NCBI GenBank assembly: GCA_009760855.2
Contig: WPIO01000151.1
Coordinates: 400,501 to 464,500, forward strand
From: Cristatella mucedo
Lineage: Eukaryota > Bryozoa > Phylactolaemata > Cristatellidae
Reading direction: 5' to 3'
DNA: 64,000 bases
Shown: piece by piece, positions 10,901 through 20,577 of the stretch
How positions within the stretch are numbered: position 1 is the first letter of the stretch
Layout: each line of letters begins with the position of its first letter
The notes under the pieces: generated by a model
Seen by the model: only the letters and a program-made list of their open reading frames with translations
Told to the model about the DNA's origin: nothing
The model's database searches: none
Made by a program: the position numbers and the translations under genes

Positions 10901-11420
10901 GGCAATCGTCGCTTTCAACCTACCCATCACCGAAGGAGAGAGACTGCATTGCCTTGACCTGCTCATGGCGCTGGTGAAGCGGGCGCTGCACAACGATGAG
11001 GAGAACGACCCCAGCATGACCCCCGAGCAGAAGGAGGCCAACGAAAAGCTCAAGCAGCAGATCGCATTCAAATACAAGGCCACTTTCCCGCAGCGGCTAA
11101 AGACGCGGGTCATCTCCACGACAATGCAGCGGAAGAAGGAGGATGTCGCAGCCAAGACGTTGCAACGGGCATGGCGACGCCACAAAGTGCAGAAGAATAT
11201 AATGAACATCAAGGAGCTCGCACTTGCCCAGACTCAGAAGGAAGCGGCCGAGGAGGACGCGCGGTCGCTGAAGCGAAAGCTAAGCAATGTCCTGGACTCG
11301 GCTCGCACGCGCATTGGCAGCGCCATGGGCCGCCTATCGAGGAGCGGCAGTGTGCACAGCGTACGAAGCGTCGACTCGAACGCTCTGCACGCCTCAGAGC
11401 GCGGAGGGGAGCAAACGTAA
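1853..11420 (+). CDS. Voltage-gated sodium channel gene 1, 3' part (III-IV linker to stop), join of three exons
   Basis: Pore-forming alpha subunit of a voltage-gated Na+ channel in the plasma membrane; only the last part is in the window. The proposed join is 1853-1963, 8671-8941 and 10183-11420, giving about 539 residues. The introns have donors GTGAGT and GTATGT and pyrimidine-rich acceptors, with phases 0 and 1 that match. In order the protein holds the inactivation-gate linker with the family signature SKKPQK, domain IV S1-S4, the S4-S5 linker, S5, the pore loop with selectivity alanine (STVAGWND), S6 (VNMYIAVILE), an EF-hand-like segment (FYNVWETHDPLATQYI) and an IQ-like motif (LQRAWRRHKVQ). 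Earlier domains I-III must lie upstream of base 1. Family membership is secure. Nav1 versus Nav2 subtype cannot be settled here, because domain IV is alanine in both DEKA and DEEA filters. Confidence 0.93.
2364..3640 (-). mobile_element. LINE family A (L2-like), 5'-truncated copy with intact RT C-terminal ORF
   Basis: The minus strand from about 3636 to 2599 encodes 345 residues of a non-LTR retrotransposon reverse transcriptase: [26 protein letters not shown] (catalytic YADD), LKLNDDKTNLLVMGK, the thumb region and the C-terminal WNSLPTCIRTSPDLTTFKRN. The 3' end at 2364-2450 has a stem-loop (AAAGCGCC...GGCGCTTTA type) followed by (TTA)n. The 5' part (endonuclease and RT fingers) is missing, so the copy cannot transpose itself. 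It lies antisense in gene 1 intron (1964-8670). This is the best-preserved family A copy here. Confidence 0.9.
3641..4150. other. Intronic sequence, nothing recognised
   Basis: No ORF, repeat or RNA gene could be supported between the family A LINE and the 145-bp tandem duplication. Confidence 0.5.
4151..4431. repeat. Tandem duplication of a ~145-bp unit
   Basis: Unit 1 (4151-4291) and unit 2 (4296-4431) share GATAAATTATG/GGTAAATTATG, GACAACCT, CCGAAAAGGCGTCGT and TAGAAATGTAC in the same order with scattered substitutions. Two diverged copies; no coding potential. Confidence 0.85.
4545..4605 (+). repeat. LINE/SINE-type 3' tail remnant
   Basis: Contains GAATAGAGATCAAGTTCTCTTAGGGTG, the variant stem-loop seen in the tail of the tRNA-derived SINE at 5262. 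Only the tail is recognisable. Confidence 0.5.
4834..5770 (-). mobile_element. LINE family A fragment, interrupted by a SINE
   Basis: The sequence is colinear with 3050-3620 of the better copy, including reverse-strand matches to the RT region around the YADD box. It is broken at about 5261 by a tRNA-derived SINE and resumes near 5428 (ATTGTGCCTGGCC...). Many stops; pseudogenic. Lies in the gene 1 intron. Confidence 0.8.
5262..5428 (+). mobile_element. tRNA-derived SINE (family 1), full copy
   Basis: The head is tRNA-like with an A-box-type TGGTCCAGCGGTTAAGG and a B-box-type GGGCTCGAGCCCC about 50 bp apart (RNA polymerase III internal promoter). The tail GAAACGCCTGAATAGAGATTAG...CTTGGGGAGCTATACAAATGA mirrors the family A LINE 3' stem-loop, then AT-rich DNA. 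It is inserted into an older LINE copy, which fixes its boundaries. A poly-C run disrupts the anticodon region, so it is not a functional tRNA gene. Confidence 0.8.
5960..6968 (+). mobile_element. LINE family A fragment with complete 3' tail
   Basis: Plus-strand counterpart of the RT thumb and C-terminal region (TGACTCAGAATAAGGAACGC corresponds to the VIQKLERL segment). It ends in AAAGCGCCGAGAAAGAGATTG...GGGCTC and (ATT)n at 6935-6968. Multiple stops. It forms the first part of a block also found at 15300-16880. Confidence 0.75.
6969..7900 (+). repeat. Copy 1 of a dispersed duplicated segment (3' of a LINE)
   Basis: Sequence from about 7055 to 7900 matches 16160-16895 in order: GGACTATTCAGCTCCAGG, CATCTATGGATTA, CACTCGGGG.TTGGTTTCTTT, TTAATGAGCTTGAACCCAA and AGACTGAACTGAATTC. 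A younger family A LINE end (7104-7266) interrupts this copy. Function unknown; non-coding. Confidence 0.75.
7104..7266 (+). mobile_element. LINE family A 3' end, short insertion
   Basis: Only the last ~160 bp of family A: CACCCCTAACCATATTATTC...GCAAATGTAAAGCGCCTAG...GAGGGCGCTTTAT, then (ATT)n. It is absent from the matching place in the other duplicated block, so it inserted after duplication. Confidence 0.85.
7901..8670. other. Gene 1 intron end; tail-like remnant near 8490
   Basis: At 8480-8545 a minus-strand LINE/SINE tail (ATAGCGCCCTGAGTGAACTCAATC) is recognisable. Otherwise nothing supported before the acceptor at 8669-8670. Confidence 0.5.
8671..8941 (+). CDS. Gene 1 exon: domain IV S1-S3
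   Basis: This 271-nt exon starts after GGCTTTTCAG (ends 8670) and stops before the donor GTATGT at 8942; it enters in phase 0 and leaves one base of a codon. It encodes IV S1 (FDILSMTVIFLNLVVMMLED), S2 (RLNTVFTFFFLAEAVVKLLG, with its acidic residue) and the start of S3 (WNNFDLIIVAFSTL). The human SCN exon at this place is, from recall, also 271 nt, which supports the boundaries. The split codon joins to the next exon as a serine. Confidence 0.93.
8942..10182. other. Gene 1 last intron, no recognisable repeat
   Basis: A 1241-bp AT-rich intron from GTATGT to TTTCTAG. No LINE, SINE or microsatellite of the kinds filling the other introns is visible. Confidence 0.7.
10183..11420 (+). CDS. Gene 1 last exon: domain IV S3-S6 and C-terminal tail
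   Basis: Begins after TTTTTTTCTAG (ends 10182), completing the split codon, and runs to TAA at 11418-11420. IV S4 shows an arginine/lysine at every third position (RIIRVFRVGRILRLIKSMRG). It is followed by S5 (LFNIAVLLFLFMFIFSIICM), the pore loop FRLSTVAGWNDICNALM, an extracellular stretch with N-glycosylation sequons (NKTT, NGT, NDS), S6 ending VNMYIAVILESYDNA, the EF-hand-like FYNVWETHDPLATQYI, LEPPLRVPKPN and the IQ-like LQRAWRRHKVQ. The end is a basic, serine-rich region. As in vertebrate SCN genes, everything after IV S3 is in one large terminal exon. The stop codon overlaps a donor-like ACGTAAGG, so an alternative spliced C-terminus cannot be excluded. Confidence 0.94.
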
Positions 11421-11935
11421 GGCAGCCCAGGTCGAATCTTCAGTCGATTCAGAGCCAATTGAAGAGAGGCGGACAGCGTTATGCCAGCTAGTTGCCTCCA
11501 TACCTTGGACCCGCGACTCTGGAATCGCTCAGCCCTCTTGCAGCAGATAGAGCAAGCAACTAAGCCGACTGAGAAGATGATGCTGCAATTGTTGCACGGC
11601 GGCATCTGCATGTAAAACTGGTGCTTTTCCTCACCTCTCTCCTGCGGCACTGCCAGTGTAACCATCGCCCGTAGACACGATTCCTTTTGGCACCTTGTCT
11701 TCCATATGAATCACTATGCAAGTGCTTGAACTTTTTCCAATTCCCTTTAGCCGCATTGCAACCTGCTTGGAACAACCAGAGCACAGTTTTTCCCAAAATA
11801 AAACGAATAGATTCTGTATCGGCAGCAGAATGTCAACCACAAGAGAAGAATGAGACCTCACATGTTTGAGCGCAATTGAAATGAAATGTTTGAAATGAAA
11901 TAACAATATGCGAAATAAAAGACCCCACAATTATA
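11421..11935 (+). other. Probable 3' UTR of gene 1 with poly(A) signals
   Basis: Non-coding sequence follows the stop codon. Canonical AATAAA hexamers occur at 11797-11802 and 11914-11919, either of which could end the transcript. No repeat of the families found elsewhere in the window is recognised here, consistent with retained UTR. The transcript end is inferred only. Confidence 0.5.
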
Positions 11936-12310
11936 TCGCACAGTAAATTTTTATCTTGCATGTCTCATGCGTTCATAACATATTCAGGTCAGGCTAGTCT
12001 CATGACTCGGCCGAGATTCTCGATCCCTCTTTGTGCTGTGTTAGATGGAGCCTGTTGGCTGTCGTACGGGGACCGATAGAAGCTATACCTGGGAAAGAGC
12101 AGTAGCTTACTTCAGCGAAACTCCCGCTTTGTCCTTGTGACATTATCGAGTGGGTAAAGATCAAATAAAGAAAAAGTGAGAACAATAAAGACAGTTTGCC
12201 CCAAAACAAAGTACTAAGTATACGGTCGCTGAGAATATTTAACGATCAAACGACCTGTTGATTACCGGTCCAGTATACTAACTGATTTTACAGCCTCTTT
12301 GGATAGAGAC
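11936..12310. other. Intergenic, nothing recognised
   Basis: No coding or repeat signal could be supported downstream of the gene 1 poly(A) signals. Confidence 0.4.
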
Positions 12311-12317
12311 AAAAGAG

Positions 12318-12450
12318 CCTCCACGGCTATCATCCCAGCTTGAAACGGCGACAAAGAATCTTCCATTGCAAGATTCGAACCCACCACCACCACGGGACCG
12401 AGGTCGTGAAAGCAACCACCTTACCTAGTGTGCCACCACGGCTCTCCAAT
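12318..12450 (-). mobile_element. tRNA-derived SINE (family 2)
   Basis: On the minus strand, AGAGCCGTGGTGGCACACTA, then GGTAAGGTGG (A-box-like) and a near-consensus B box GGTTCGAATCT follow in order. The body ends near GATGATAGCCGTGG. Related copies lie at 29985-30126 and 48890-49032. Confidence 0.65.
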
Positions 12451-12854
12451 TTGTTACTCTCAGCTAAATTTCGGTGGATTGTATAAGCATTTTTAGCAGG
12501 TATGATTAAAAGCATTTTGCGCAATCACGCTTCCATAAAGCCGCTCCGTCTAAAGCGTTCATTTAATCGCAACCATTGACCTTACTCAAAGATTTTCCTG
12601 AGATTCTACGTGCAATGGGGCTACCTTAATAAGGTCTGACAACTGAAGCTATTTTGCTGAACTCTCTGTAGTATCATCTCTGCTGTATTCACTGGCAGGC
12701 GAAAATAGTCTAGCCATAACCAAAAATTGTATCGCTTTGCTGTAACAATTGTTGTATTCAAGTCCTTCAAATCGGCCCTGGTCATGCCGATGCTTAAAAC
12801 GCCTGGATTATATACAGAGGTCCTTGCCAACTATCTTTCAGTTTTCTTCTTCCT

Positions 12855-14325
12855 TTTTCCCAGGTTCTGGAAAGAATGGTTGCTAAGCATCTGGTAGCGC
12901 ACATAAAATTGAATGTATTTTTTTAAATATTTTAATCGATTTTCAAGCGGCAGCGCTCCACTTAAACTGCTCTCTTGCGTGTTAACAATTGTATTCGATG
13001 CATCAAATATGACTGAAACGTCACTGTCCTAGCAATGCCAAATCTATCAGCTGCCTTCAATACCATTTATCACGATATCTTACTCAAAGATTTAGAACAA
13101 CGATTGGTCTAACGGATGAGGCAATGGCGTCATGTAAATCTTACTTTTCCGATCGTGCTTAATCCGTGTCGTGTGAGGGAGAGGTCTCATCCACCAGACC
13201 ATTCACGTGTGGAGTCCGTCAAGGTTCCGTCCGTGATCCTTAGCTGTCTCCTATTTATACTCAACCTCTGGGAAAAGTTACCTATCCCTTTGAATAGGCT
13301 ATCACTTTTAGGCTGCCAATATCCAGCTTTATTTGTCACTTAAACCGTCAGAATCTACTGTAGAGACTGCTAAACTGAATGCTTGCTTTGGAGACATTCG
13401 ATTCTAGATGTTGGACAATTTCCTTAAACAAATAGACAATAAAACTAAACTGCGACTCATTGGAAGCCCCAGTCGTATATAGGGCTTTCTCTTCCAGTTG
13501 GTGGTGCTGTTGTGCGACCATTACCGTGCGATCGGAATTTGGGTGTCGTCTTCGACAGTTGCCTAAATTGTAAAGCTTCGAAAAGAAGACTGCTTCCACA
13601 GATAGCCATAACGTCTGATGCCTATCTAAGATTGGGAACTATTTTCCTCGGTGGCTTGCAAACATTTAACTGCCTAATTAGTTCTGTCTTGGCTATGTTA
13701 TTGTAATTTCCTTGTGGATTTACAACCGAAAAATCCACGAGGCCACTGCAGCTGGCTGTGAAAATGGCTGTAAGGCTAGTCTGCAAAGCCCAGAGATGTG
13801 ACCATGTGTCTCATTCTAATAAATAGCTAGGATAGCTGCCAGTTGATCAACGGATACAAAGCAAAGTTTATATGCTGACCCACAAGGCCCGCCGCGGCTT
13901 GGCTCCTCCATACCTAGCTGAACTGCTGCACCAGTTTCAGCCACTTCATCCTTCAGGCTCTGTATGGGCATTAAATTAGCTGTTCTATTCCTCCACTTAA
14001 AAACAATTGTGACAGAAGCTTTTGCTCTGCATATCCCATACTTTGGTACTCGCTTCCACTATTCTTATGCAATGACAAATACTCTCCTTCTGCCAACAAT
14101 GGCACATCCTTTCCAGTCGTCCTGAGGTCCCATTTCCATGCTACTCACTACCTCAACTTCTCTCTTGACCCTGCTATTCTTCTTACTTTCTCTTTGTTCT
14201 GTGAGATGAAGTCTGTTGGCTACCGAATGCATACTGAAAGCCACTTAGGCTAAGAGTGGGCTACACAAATCTCTTCTGTGTAACACCCACATAGTCTTTA
14301 GGCTACATGGAGCGACAAACGGAGA
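12855..14325 (+). mobile_element. LINE family B, degenerate RT copy
   Basis: The plus strand resembles VLERMVAKHLVAHIKLN at the start (compare SKILEKIVAKQLVEHIENN in the 22.3-24.5 kb copy). It then shows a fingers/palm remnant (LSAAFNTIYHDILL), a C-terminal LTHKARRGLAPPYLAELLHQF segment at about 13870-13940, and a 3' end GTAACACCCACATAG...CAAACGGAGATTA near 14280-14325. Frameshifts and stops throughout; pseudogenic. Confidence 0.75.
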
Positions 14326-14630
14326 TTAGTGACTCGATTAAAGGAATATGTCTCTACTGGGTACGTTTGTCAGGTTGCCTGTGTAGGCATTGAGGGCTCG
14401 TGGCCAACAGAACAAATATGAGATCAAATAAGAAGACCTGCATCCCGAAGAGATTTAAAGAAAAATTATCTGTGCATTTTATCTTTTTTTATCTTGAGGG
14501 ACCTGGAAGACATCGTTTCCTGAGTGTGCCGGTGCAATAGAAGCACAGTTGTCAGAGCGCTGTTGTGGCATGAGCTAGCCTAGTGCCGAGTTCCTTACCT
14601 CTTACGCGCACCTAACTTGTAACTGACCCT
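14326..14630. other. Intergenic, nothing recognised
   Basis: Short spacer between two LINE remnants with no supported feature. Confidence 0.4.
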
Positions 14631-14639
14631 AGGTAAAAT

Positions 14640-15295
14640 TTTTCATGCAGATTGGGGCTTTTTTGCAAGATCTTTCATCAGCGTTTGATACTATAACCCC
14701 CGAGTCCTTTTGGAGCGGCTCTCATCCCGCCCGGCGGTCACTAGTTCTAGGTTCTATCTCAATAGGAGACTCCAGAGCGCTGATGCTAAGGAGCACATAT
14801 TTATCACACGAGGAACCACTATAGTACTGGGTATTATAGTAATTTGTGATAGCCCATATCTACTACAGGACATTCTTAGAGTCTGCACTCGTTTTGGGTT
14901 TTTTCACAATGCCCGCATTCTTTCTTGCTTATGTGAGTGCCAAGCCCGAAATCTAGGCTTTTTATCTCAATGCAGATGCCACACAGCTGTACTTATGCTT
15001 TGATTCATCCCAGCACTCCGGCACGTCAAATTCCCTCTCAACTCTCTCACTTGTTGCTGACGGCCGCACACAGATGACAGCAAACTTTCTCAAATTGAAC
15101 TATGATAAAAACAACTTGCTAGTTACGGGCAAACCAAGTATGACTCAGAATATGGAACACTTGAGACTTAAAATCGGTTCTACCAACCCATTACGTATAT
15201 TCGATTGTGTTTCCATTACAGCAAATATAAAGTGCCTCGAAAGAGATTGAGTTCTCTGATGGCGATTTATCAAATCTATTATTGTTATTATCTTC
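14640..15295 (+). mobile_element. LINE family A fragment with tail
   Basis: Starts in the RT palm (LQDLSSAFDTITPESFWSG) and later covers QCRCHTAVLMLxxxPSQHSGTSNS, equivalent to the region after the YADD box. It ends at AAAGTGCCTCGAAAGAGATTG...GATGGCGATTTAT with (ATT)n near 15280. Internally deleted and frameshifted. Confidence 0.7.
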
Positions 15296-15299
15296 ACGA

Positions 15300-16895
15300 A
15301 ATCTGGCTAAGTTGTTCCAAAGTAAGCGATCACCAGCAACGGCATCAGCTCCACGGTAAAGTCTGCTTACTTTCAGCTACGTCACACTTCTGAAATTAGA
15401 GCCTGCTTTAAACAAGGATTCTACATCCAAATTGGTCCATTAATTTGCAAAGTCCTGTCTCGGCTTATGTAGCTCCCTGCTTGCTGGTCTACCGGCCCGT
15501 GCCATCTGGCGCTTACAGTTGGTACAAAACTCTGCAACTGGGCTTGTCTGTCGTGAGCATCTCAGTCACTCGTGACAGTACTTCTCCCCGATCTACACTG
15601 GCTCCCAATCAATCAGCGTATTGACCTCTGTACTCTGTCACTCACTTTTAGCTTCCTTCATTCTCTGGCTCCTGCCTACATATCCAAACTACTCCCGCAC
15701 TAGCGTAGGCATCATACCATCGGCTTCTATGACTCAAATCCCTCAACTCTGCCTCGAACCAGTCTCAAATTCTTTGGAAATCATGCCTTTAGTTCGTATG
15801 CTCCAAAAGCCTGAAATTCAATGTCGACTGATGTCTCGACATCCCTTGAATGGATGACAGTTAAAAATAAACTAAAAATGCACCTGATTCTTGCAGAATT
15901 CGTTTTGGTTATTGAGATTTGCTGTTTATGTGGCTGTGCGTGCGGACACTGTGTGCGTTACCACTAGCCATATTTGCGCATTTACAAAGTGCAAGTTCAC
16001 CCAACCAAATTATGCTTGTTGACATTGTTCATGCTACCTGGAAGCATTTGATAATGCTTCCTTTACAGCATCTGCAAAGTCCCTATAAAAAGATCAAGTT
16101 ATGTGAGGGCACTATGCAACTATATTGTTAAGGGGGAAATTTATGATAACTTGGTGTTTTCCTCCAATGCACAGACTATTCTGCTCCAGGCCATTCTCGA
16201 TGCCCTACTTATGCACAATTAGAATGCCTTGCTACGTTTATGCGACTTTTATTTTGCTCGGGCGACCCAAAATGAATCCTGTGAGTTCGGTTGAATTTAA
16301 CGTATTGGAGAAAAAAGATAGACGTTCGTAAAGATTTCTCTAGCCGGGTCACCGTTTGAATGTCCAACCTTTGTCTGCCGTAAAAACAGCACCATCTGAA
16401 AAGAATAAATTCCGATCGTCTGGGCATGCGTAGTTATGTAAAATCGTTGAGCATCATCTATGGATTAAGTTCTCAAACAGAAGCGATGAAAACATTTTGC
16501 TTTCACTGATCTGCTTGCTTTCTATTTCGCCTACAGCAGATTTATCTGAGTTAGTTCTGCTTAAATTGCGTTTAATTCTTGGCAAATTTAAAGGTTTTTC
16601 TGAGTCGGATAATGCACTCGGGGATTGGTTTCTTTGGTCGTTACGCTTAATGAGCTTGAACCCAACCGTGATAACCAACGTTCTTCTACATCCGCAGACT
16701 GAACTGAATTCTCAGTTTTGCGCCTGCCTGTATTATAATTTAATGCAACGCATCTCCATCTGTAACTCCACAAAGACCAAGTGGGAGTTATACACTAGGC
16801 TGCCCAGTAATATAACAATTAAGCTATTCCTTCATTCTGCAACAGCAGTTTCATCTGTCAGTGAATAATTCATTATTAAATTGAATTGGCTCAGT
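15300..16895 (+). repeat. Copy 2 of the dispersed duplicated segment (LINE A 3' part plus flank)
   Basis: 15300-16130 is a family A C-terminal remnant that shares with 5960-6960 the variant TGACAGTTAAAAATAA, where other copies read CACATTTAAAAAAGAAAC. 16130-16895 matches the non-LINE flank at 7020-7900. The shared variants suggest one duplicated segment rather than two independent insertions. Confidence 0.7.
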
Positions 16896-16999
16896 TACTG
16901 CTTAAGAGATCGATCAACCGTCAAAGAAGACGCACTAGACTGTAAGGTCAAATTATTTAGGATATTTTAATAAATTACGATAAAATCAGTTTACTATTT

Positions 17000-17785
17000 A
17001 TTGGTGAACCAAGTGGGATTTGTTAATCTGAAAACAAAACGCTCAAAATCAGCTCTACTAGTACATCTCCTGTTGAATCCGCAGGCAATCTATGTGTCCT
17101 GTTCTAAAGTGATCTTTTGTAAAACGACTGCATCAGCTCCACAGTCAAATCTGCCTACTTTCAGCTGCATAACATTTCTAAATTCGGGCTTTCTCGGACA
17201 GGCATACCACATCTAAATTGCCCCATGCATTTGTGACATCCGGTCTCGACTTCTGTAATTCACTGCTCCCTGGTCTACTGGCCTTTGCTATCAGGCGCTT
17301 ACAGTTGGTGCAAAGCTCTTTAGCAAGTCTTTTCTGTAGCGAGCTACGCGGTAGCCACATCAAATCACTCTTGCCGACCTGCATTGGCAAACAGTCAAGC
17401 AAAGCATCGATTTCAAAGCTCTGTCACTCACTTTAGGTTTCTTCATTCCTTGGCTCCAACCTACCGATCAAATCTACCCCCCTCCACCAGGCAAAGCATC
17501 GTACCACCCGCTTTCTGGAATCTAATCGCTTAGCTCTACCTTGCCCGTACCTCAAATTCTTCGGAGATCGTGCCTTTAGTTCGTATGCTTCCGACGTTTG
17601 GAACTCACTGTCTACTGGCGTCACGACATCTCTCGACTTGACCACATTTTAAAAGAAGCTAAAAAGGCCAATTATATATCACAGTATCGAATGAATCCTC
17701 ATTATTTTTCTCTTGTGTGCATATGGATGCTGACACTGTGCATGCTGCCACTAACCATATTTGCATGTTGACCTTGTGCATGTCA
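17000..17785 (+). mobile_element. LINE family A fragment, 5' of hAT insertion
   Basis: RT C-terminal remnant from GGTGAACCAAGTGGGATTTG through CATTTTAAAAGAAGCTAAAA to CATGTCACCTCTAAC. It is broken at 17793 by the hAT element and continues at 18745. Confidence 0.75.
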
Positions 17786-17793
17786 CCTCTAAC
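17786..17793. repeat. 8-bp target site duplication, left
   Basis: CCTCTAAC directly before the hAT element. The identical octamer follows the element at 18745-18752. Eight base pairs is the diagnostic length for hAT insertion. Confidence 0.85.
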
Positions 17794-18744
17794 CAATGTT
17801 TGGAAAAACAATACGTTGGTGATAAAATATACTGCAGTATATTGGCTACAATACATTTTACAGATTAGGGTTACCATACCAGTAGATTGTACTGGATTGC
17901 TTCACAGTATAAATATATTATACCGGATTGCTTGACAGTAACAATATATAGAGTATAACGCTGCAGTGACGAGACATGTCCATGAAAGAATCGGATGTTT
18001 TATTCCAATCGATCATTGAATCATACCCAGAGTTTGCCTTCCACCACTATGTTGGAAACAATGCAGATATTATCCACAGTAGATATTTTGAAATGGCCAT
18101 CGTCAAGTTACAAACAATCAAGGAGAGCACTCTGAAAATTAATGAAAAACGTGCTGTTGAACGAATGTTGCTGCCTGTATCTCCGTACGCGGAAAACGCT
18201 GCATATGATACTCATATGTCTTTTGCTGAGCGAGCACTCAAGCGACAACATGTCGAAGAGAAGAAAGCATGCAGCAAGTACATCACCAACCGCTTCTTGC
18301 TTCATAAATCAAATGAGATGGAGAGACTTTTCTCCATGGTGAAGCGAGTGCTTTGTCTGTACCGGTGTAGTTTGCTACCTAGAACATTGGAAGCGCTGAT
18401 TTTTATGAATAGAAACAAGTCGGTGTAGAATTTGGCTCTGGTCACATTGATATTTAATAAAAAGTCTCACAGACAGCCAATGATAATGAAGAGAGCGAAC
18501 AGGAATATGAAAATTATTGCTGAAAGCACAGAGATAAAAACTGCAACATACTATATGCAATATATTGAATCGGTGGAATAGAATATTAAAACACATTGTA
18601 TTTTTCGAATTGACTATTGCAATATATTGTATTTTTGTATTAGACATTGCAATGTATCGTATTTTAGAATTAAATATTGCTACGTACTTATTTTTGGACA
18701 TCAGAAAATCAAATACAATAACAATATTATTGTGCACAGCCTTG
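17794..18744 (+). mobile_element. hAT-superfamily DNA transposon, internally deleted (951 bp)
   Basis: It starts CAATGTTTGG and ends CACAGCCTTG, flanked by an exact 8-bp duplication, and interrupts a LINE copy whose halves rejoin cleanly (CACCTCTAAC|CATGTTATG). The termini are only partly complementary (CAA...TTG), so the inverted repeats are eroded. The interior carries the C-terminal transposase ORF at 17976-18428 and AT-rich subterminal palindromic DNA. Most of the transposase gene is missing, so it is non-autonomous. Confidence 0.8.
17976..18428 (+). pseudogene. hAT transposase C-terminal fragment (dimerisation domain)
   Basis: A 150-codon open frame. Residues about 108-145 (FLLHKSNEMERLFSMVKRVL, then LLPRTLEALIFMNRNKSV) match the hATC dimerisation region, typically P.SN..ERLFS..K.......R..L.P...E.L.FL..N. 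The upstream part is helical and charged, as in hAT catalytic-domain ends. The usual C-terminal tryptophan (LW) after N-K is replaced by V and stop. The RNase H-like catalytic Asp residues would lie upstream and are missing. No sign that the fragment is part of a host gene. Confidence 0.75.
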
Positions 18745-18885
18745 CCTCTAACCATGTTATGCTTGTTGTCATTGTGCATGCTACCACAAACCATTCGAAC
18801 AGCTTTCTTTACAGCAAAGGTAAGCTGCGTATATATGAATTAAGTTAAGTCAGGTTGCTAAGCAAATGTATTATTATTATCGTTA
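18745..18885 (+). mobile_element. LINE family A 3' end, downstream of the hAT insertion
   Basis: Begins with the second CCTCTAAC octamer and runs CATGTTATGCTTGTTGTC to a decayed stem-loop and TTATTATTATCG near 18885. It is the continuation of 17000-17785. Confidence 0.75.
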
Positions 18886-19860
18886 GGTCCCTTGCGAAAT
18901 TTTATGGGTCTTATAATCTTATAGATCTGAAAACTACGCCAGCCGTCCCGACACCCTTTTAATGCGACCGCACTGACGAAAAATGACAAACTGGTTGGAA
19001 TGGTTTCTGATATACAGCCACTTAAGCATTGTTTACTTCTCGTTTCAGTCAGAATAAGTACATGGAACTTCACTTAAAACTAGGTCACGAATACGAAACT
19101 CTCTTTCTTAATTCGCGACTGCATTTGTCTTTGGGCGTGTTTTTGGCCTCATAATTTATCTTGACAAATGCTTGTAAGACCATCACGTGTTTCGGAACTT
19201 GTGGTAAATGTTTCAGACCAGGTATTCCTTTTCGCTTGAAGCTTTTCCCAACTACTAAGGAAAGCTATCTCTCAAGAGCTATTGGGAACTCAGTAGTCAA
19301 ACTGTAGGAGAGTTAGCGAAATTAAATGAAGTCAATATCTTAAACCACCACTTAAGCTTCTTAAATGCATGGTAATTTGTTTACGAACCTTCTCGACCGC
19401 ACACAGCATGTAAAGCTAAGCTAAATGTTTACAGAGAAACATTAAATATTTCAAGCTGATTTAGTAACCACGTTATTACTTAGTAGAATTGATGAATGAA
19501 AGACTTTAGTTCAATAGAATTCTTCTGGTCTCTTTAGCTAGCTCTTAAATTGAACGGTTCGTATAGTTTTCCTTTTCGGTGTACCTGCTTAAATAATCTC
19601 CATATTCTGGTACTAATACTCTTCTTCAAAACTGATTTCTTATCAAGAGGTCTTTCAATTACAATTTAATATAGAGACGGTTTAATTTTTTTAAATTTCA
19701 ACCCACATTAAGCCACCGACTAATTTTCATACTCGCTTCGCATATACGGGTCTCTGTGTCTGCTTCTTTATTTTACCTGTATTTCATTGCACCGATGCCT
19801 CATTAATCTTCAGATCTAAATGAACGATCTGACGAAACTTCGGTAGAATTTGAGATTGCC
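18886..19860. other. Intergenic AT-rich sequence, nothing recognised
   Basis: No ORF or repeat that I can support on either strand. Confidence 0.45.
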
Positions 19861-19864
19861 ATCC

Positions 19865-19925
19865 TAGCAGTGGCGGAGCCAGAGGAGTAGGCAATTGCCC
19901 CTTGCCCCATATAGCGGGACAGCTA
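19865..19925 (+). mobile_element. Possible DNA-transposon terminus (CAGTGGCG type)
   Basis: CAGTGGCGGAGCCAGAGGAG followed by GCAATTGCCCC and GGGACAGCTACCTGGAC. The last block recurs at 32780-32820, where the other side ends GCCCCTATTCCTACGCCACT, the complement of a similar terminus. CAGnGGCG ends are common among hAT elements. The full element was not delimited. Confidence 0.4.
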
Positions 19926-20577
19926 CCTGGACCGCAGTAAATCCTAACCCGCCGACCGTCACCGATGACATAGAATTATGTCTTCATTCCAATTGATGAG
20001 CTGCAGCGTTTCAAATAAACAGTGTTTTTGCCCTGAATTTTCATTAATTTTGAATCTCGCGAATCCCACCTAATAAAAAACTTTTGCCGGTCGGGCCCTA
20101 CATAAAAATTGTGCAAGTCATGATCTCTAGCCTGGCTGGGCATTAACTGCTACAAGTTTTGTAACAATTAAGCCTGAAATTGCCCGTCGTATCTAACTGT
20201 TAACTGTTAACTGTCTAACTGTGCAGGCAGCTCTTAGCACTTCCGCGAGCGCTGGTGTTGCTAGTCCTGCTTGCGGAATTTCTGGAATCGCTCGGTCTTT
20301 ACCGTCTGGCGGCGTCTGGGGGGGGCTTCTGGGCTGCACATGCTATCCCGTCGCCGTAGCTGGGGAGTAACGCTGACATAACACTGCCGCGCATGCGCCA
20401 CCGCTCCTCCTCCTCCTAGGCAGACGGCTCCTTCTCCTTCCGCTCCGTCGCCTTTCTACCGCCATCAACTCTTCTTCGTTAGCTTCGTTAGCCTTTTTCC
20501 TAACGTCATCGGGGCAGGATGGACGAGCACGCTGGAATGAGTTCGACTCATTACAGCGCGAGAGCTTCCACGGTTGC

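Noticed and set aside
17976-18428. Domesticated hAT-derived host gene
   Set aside because: The frame lies inside an element with intact target duplications and lacks the catalytic part; no evidence of host constraint.
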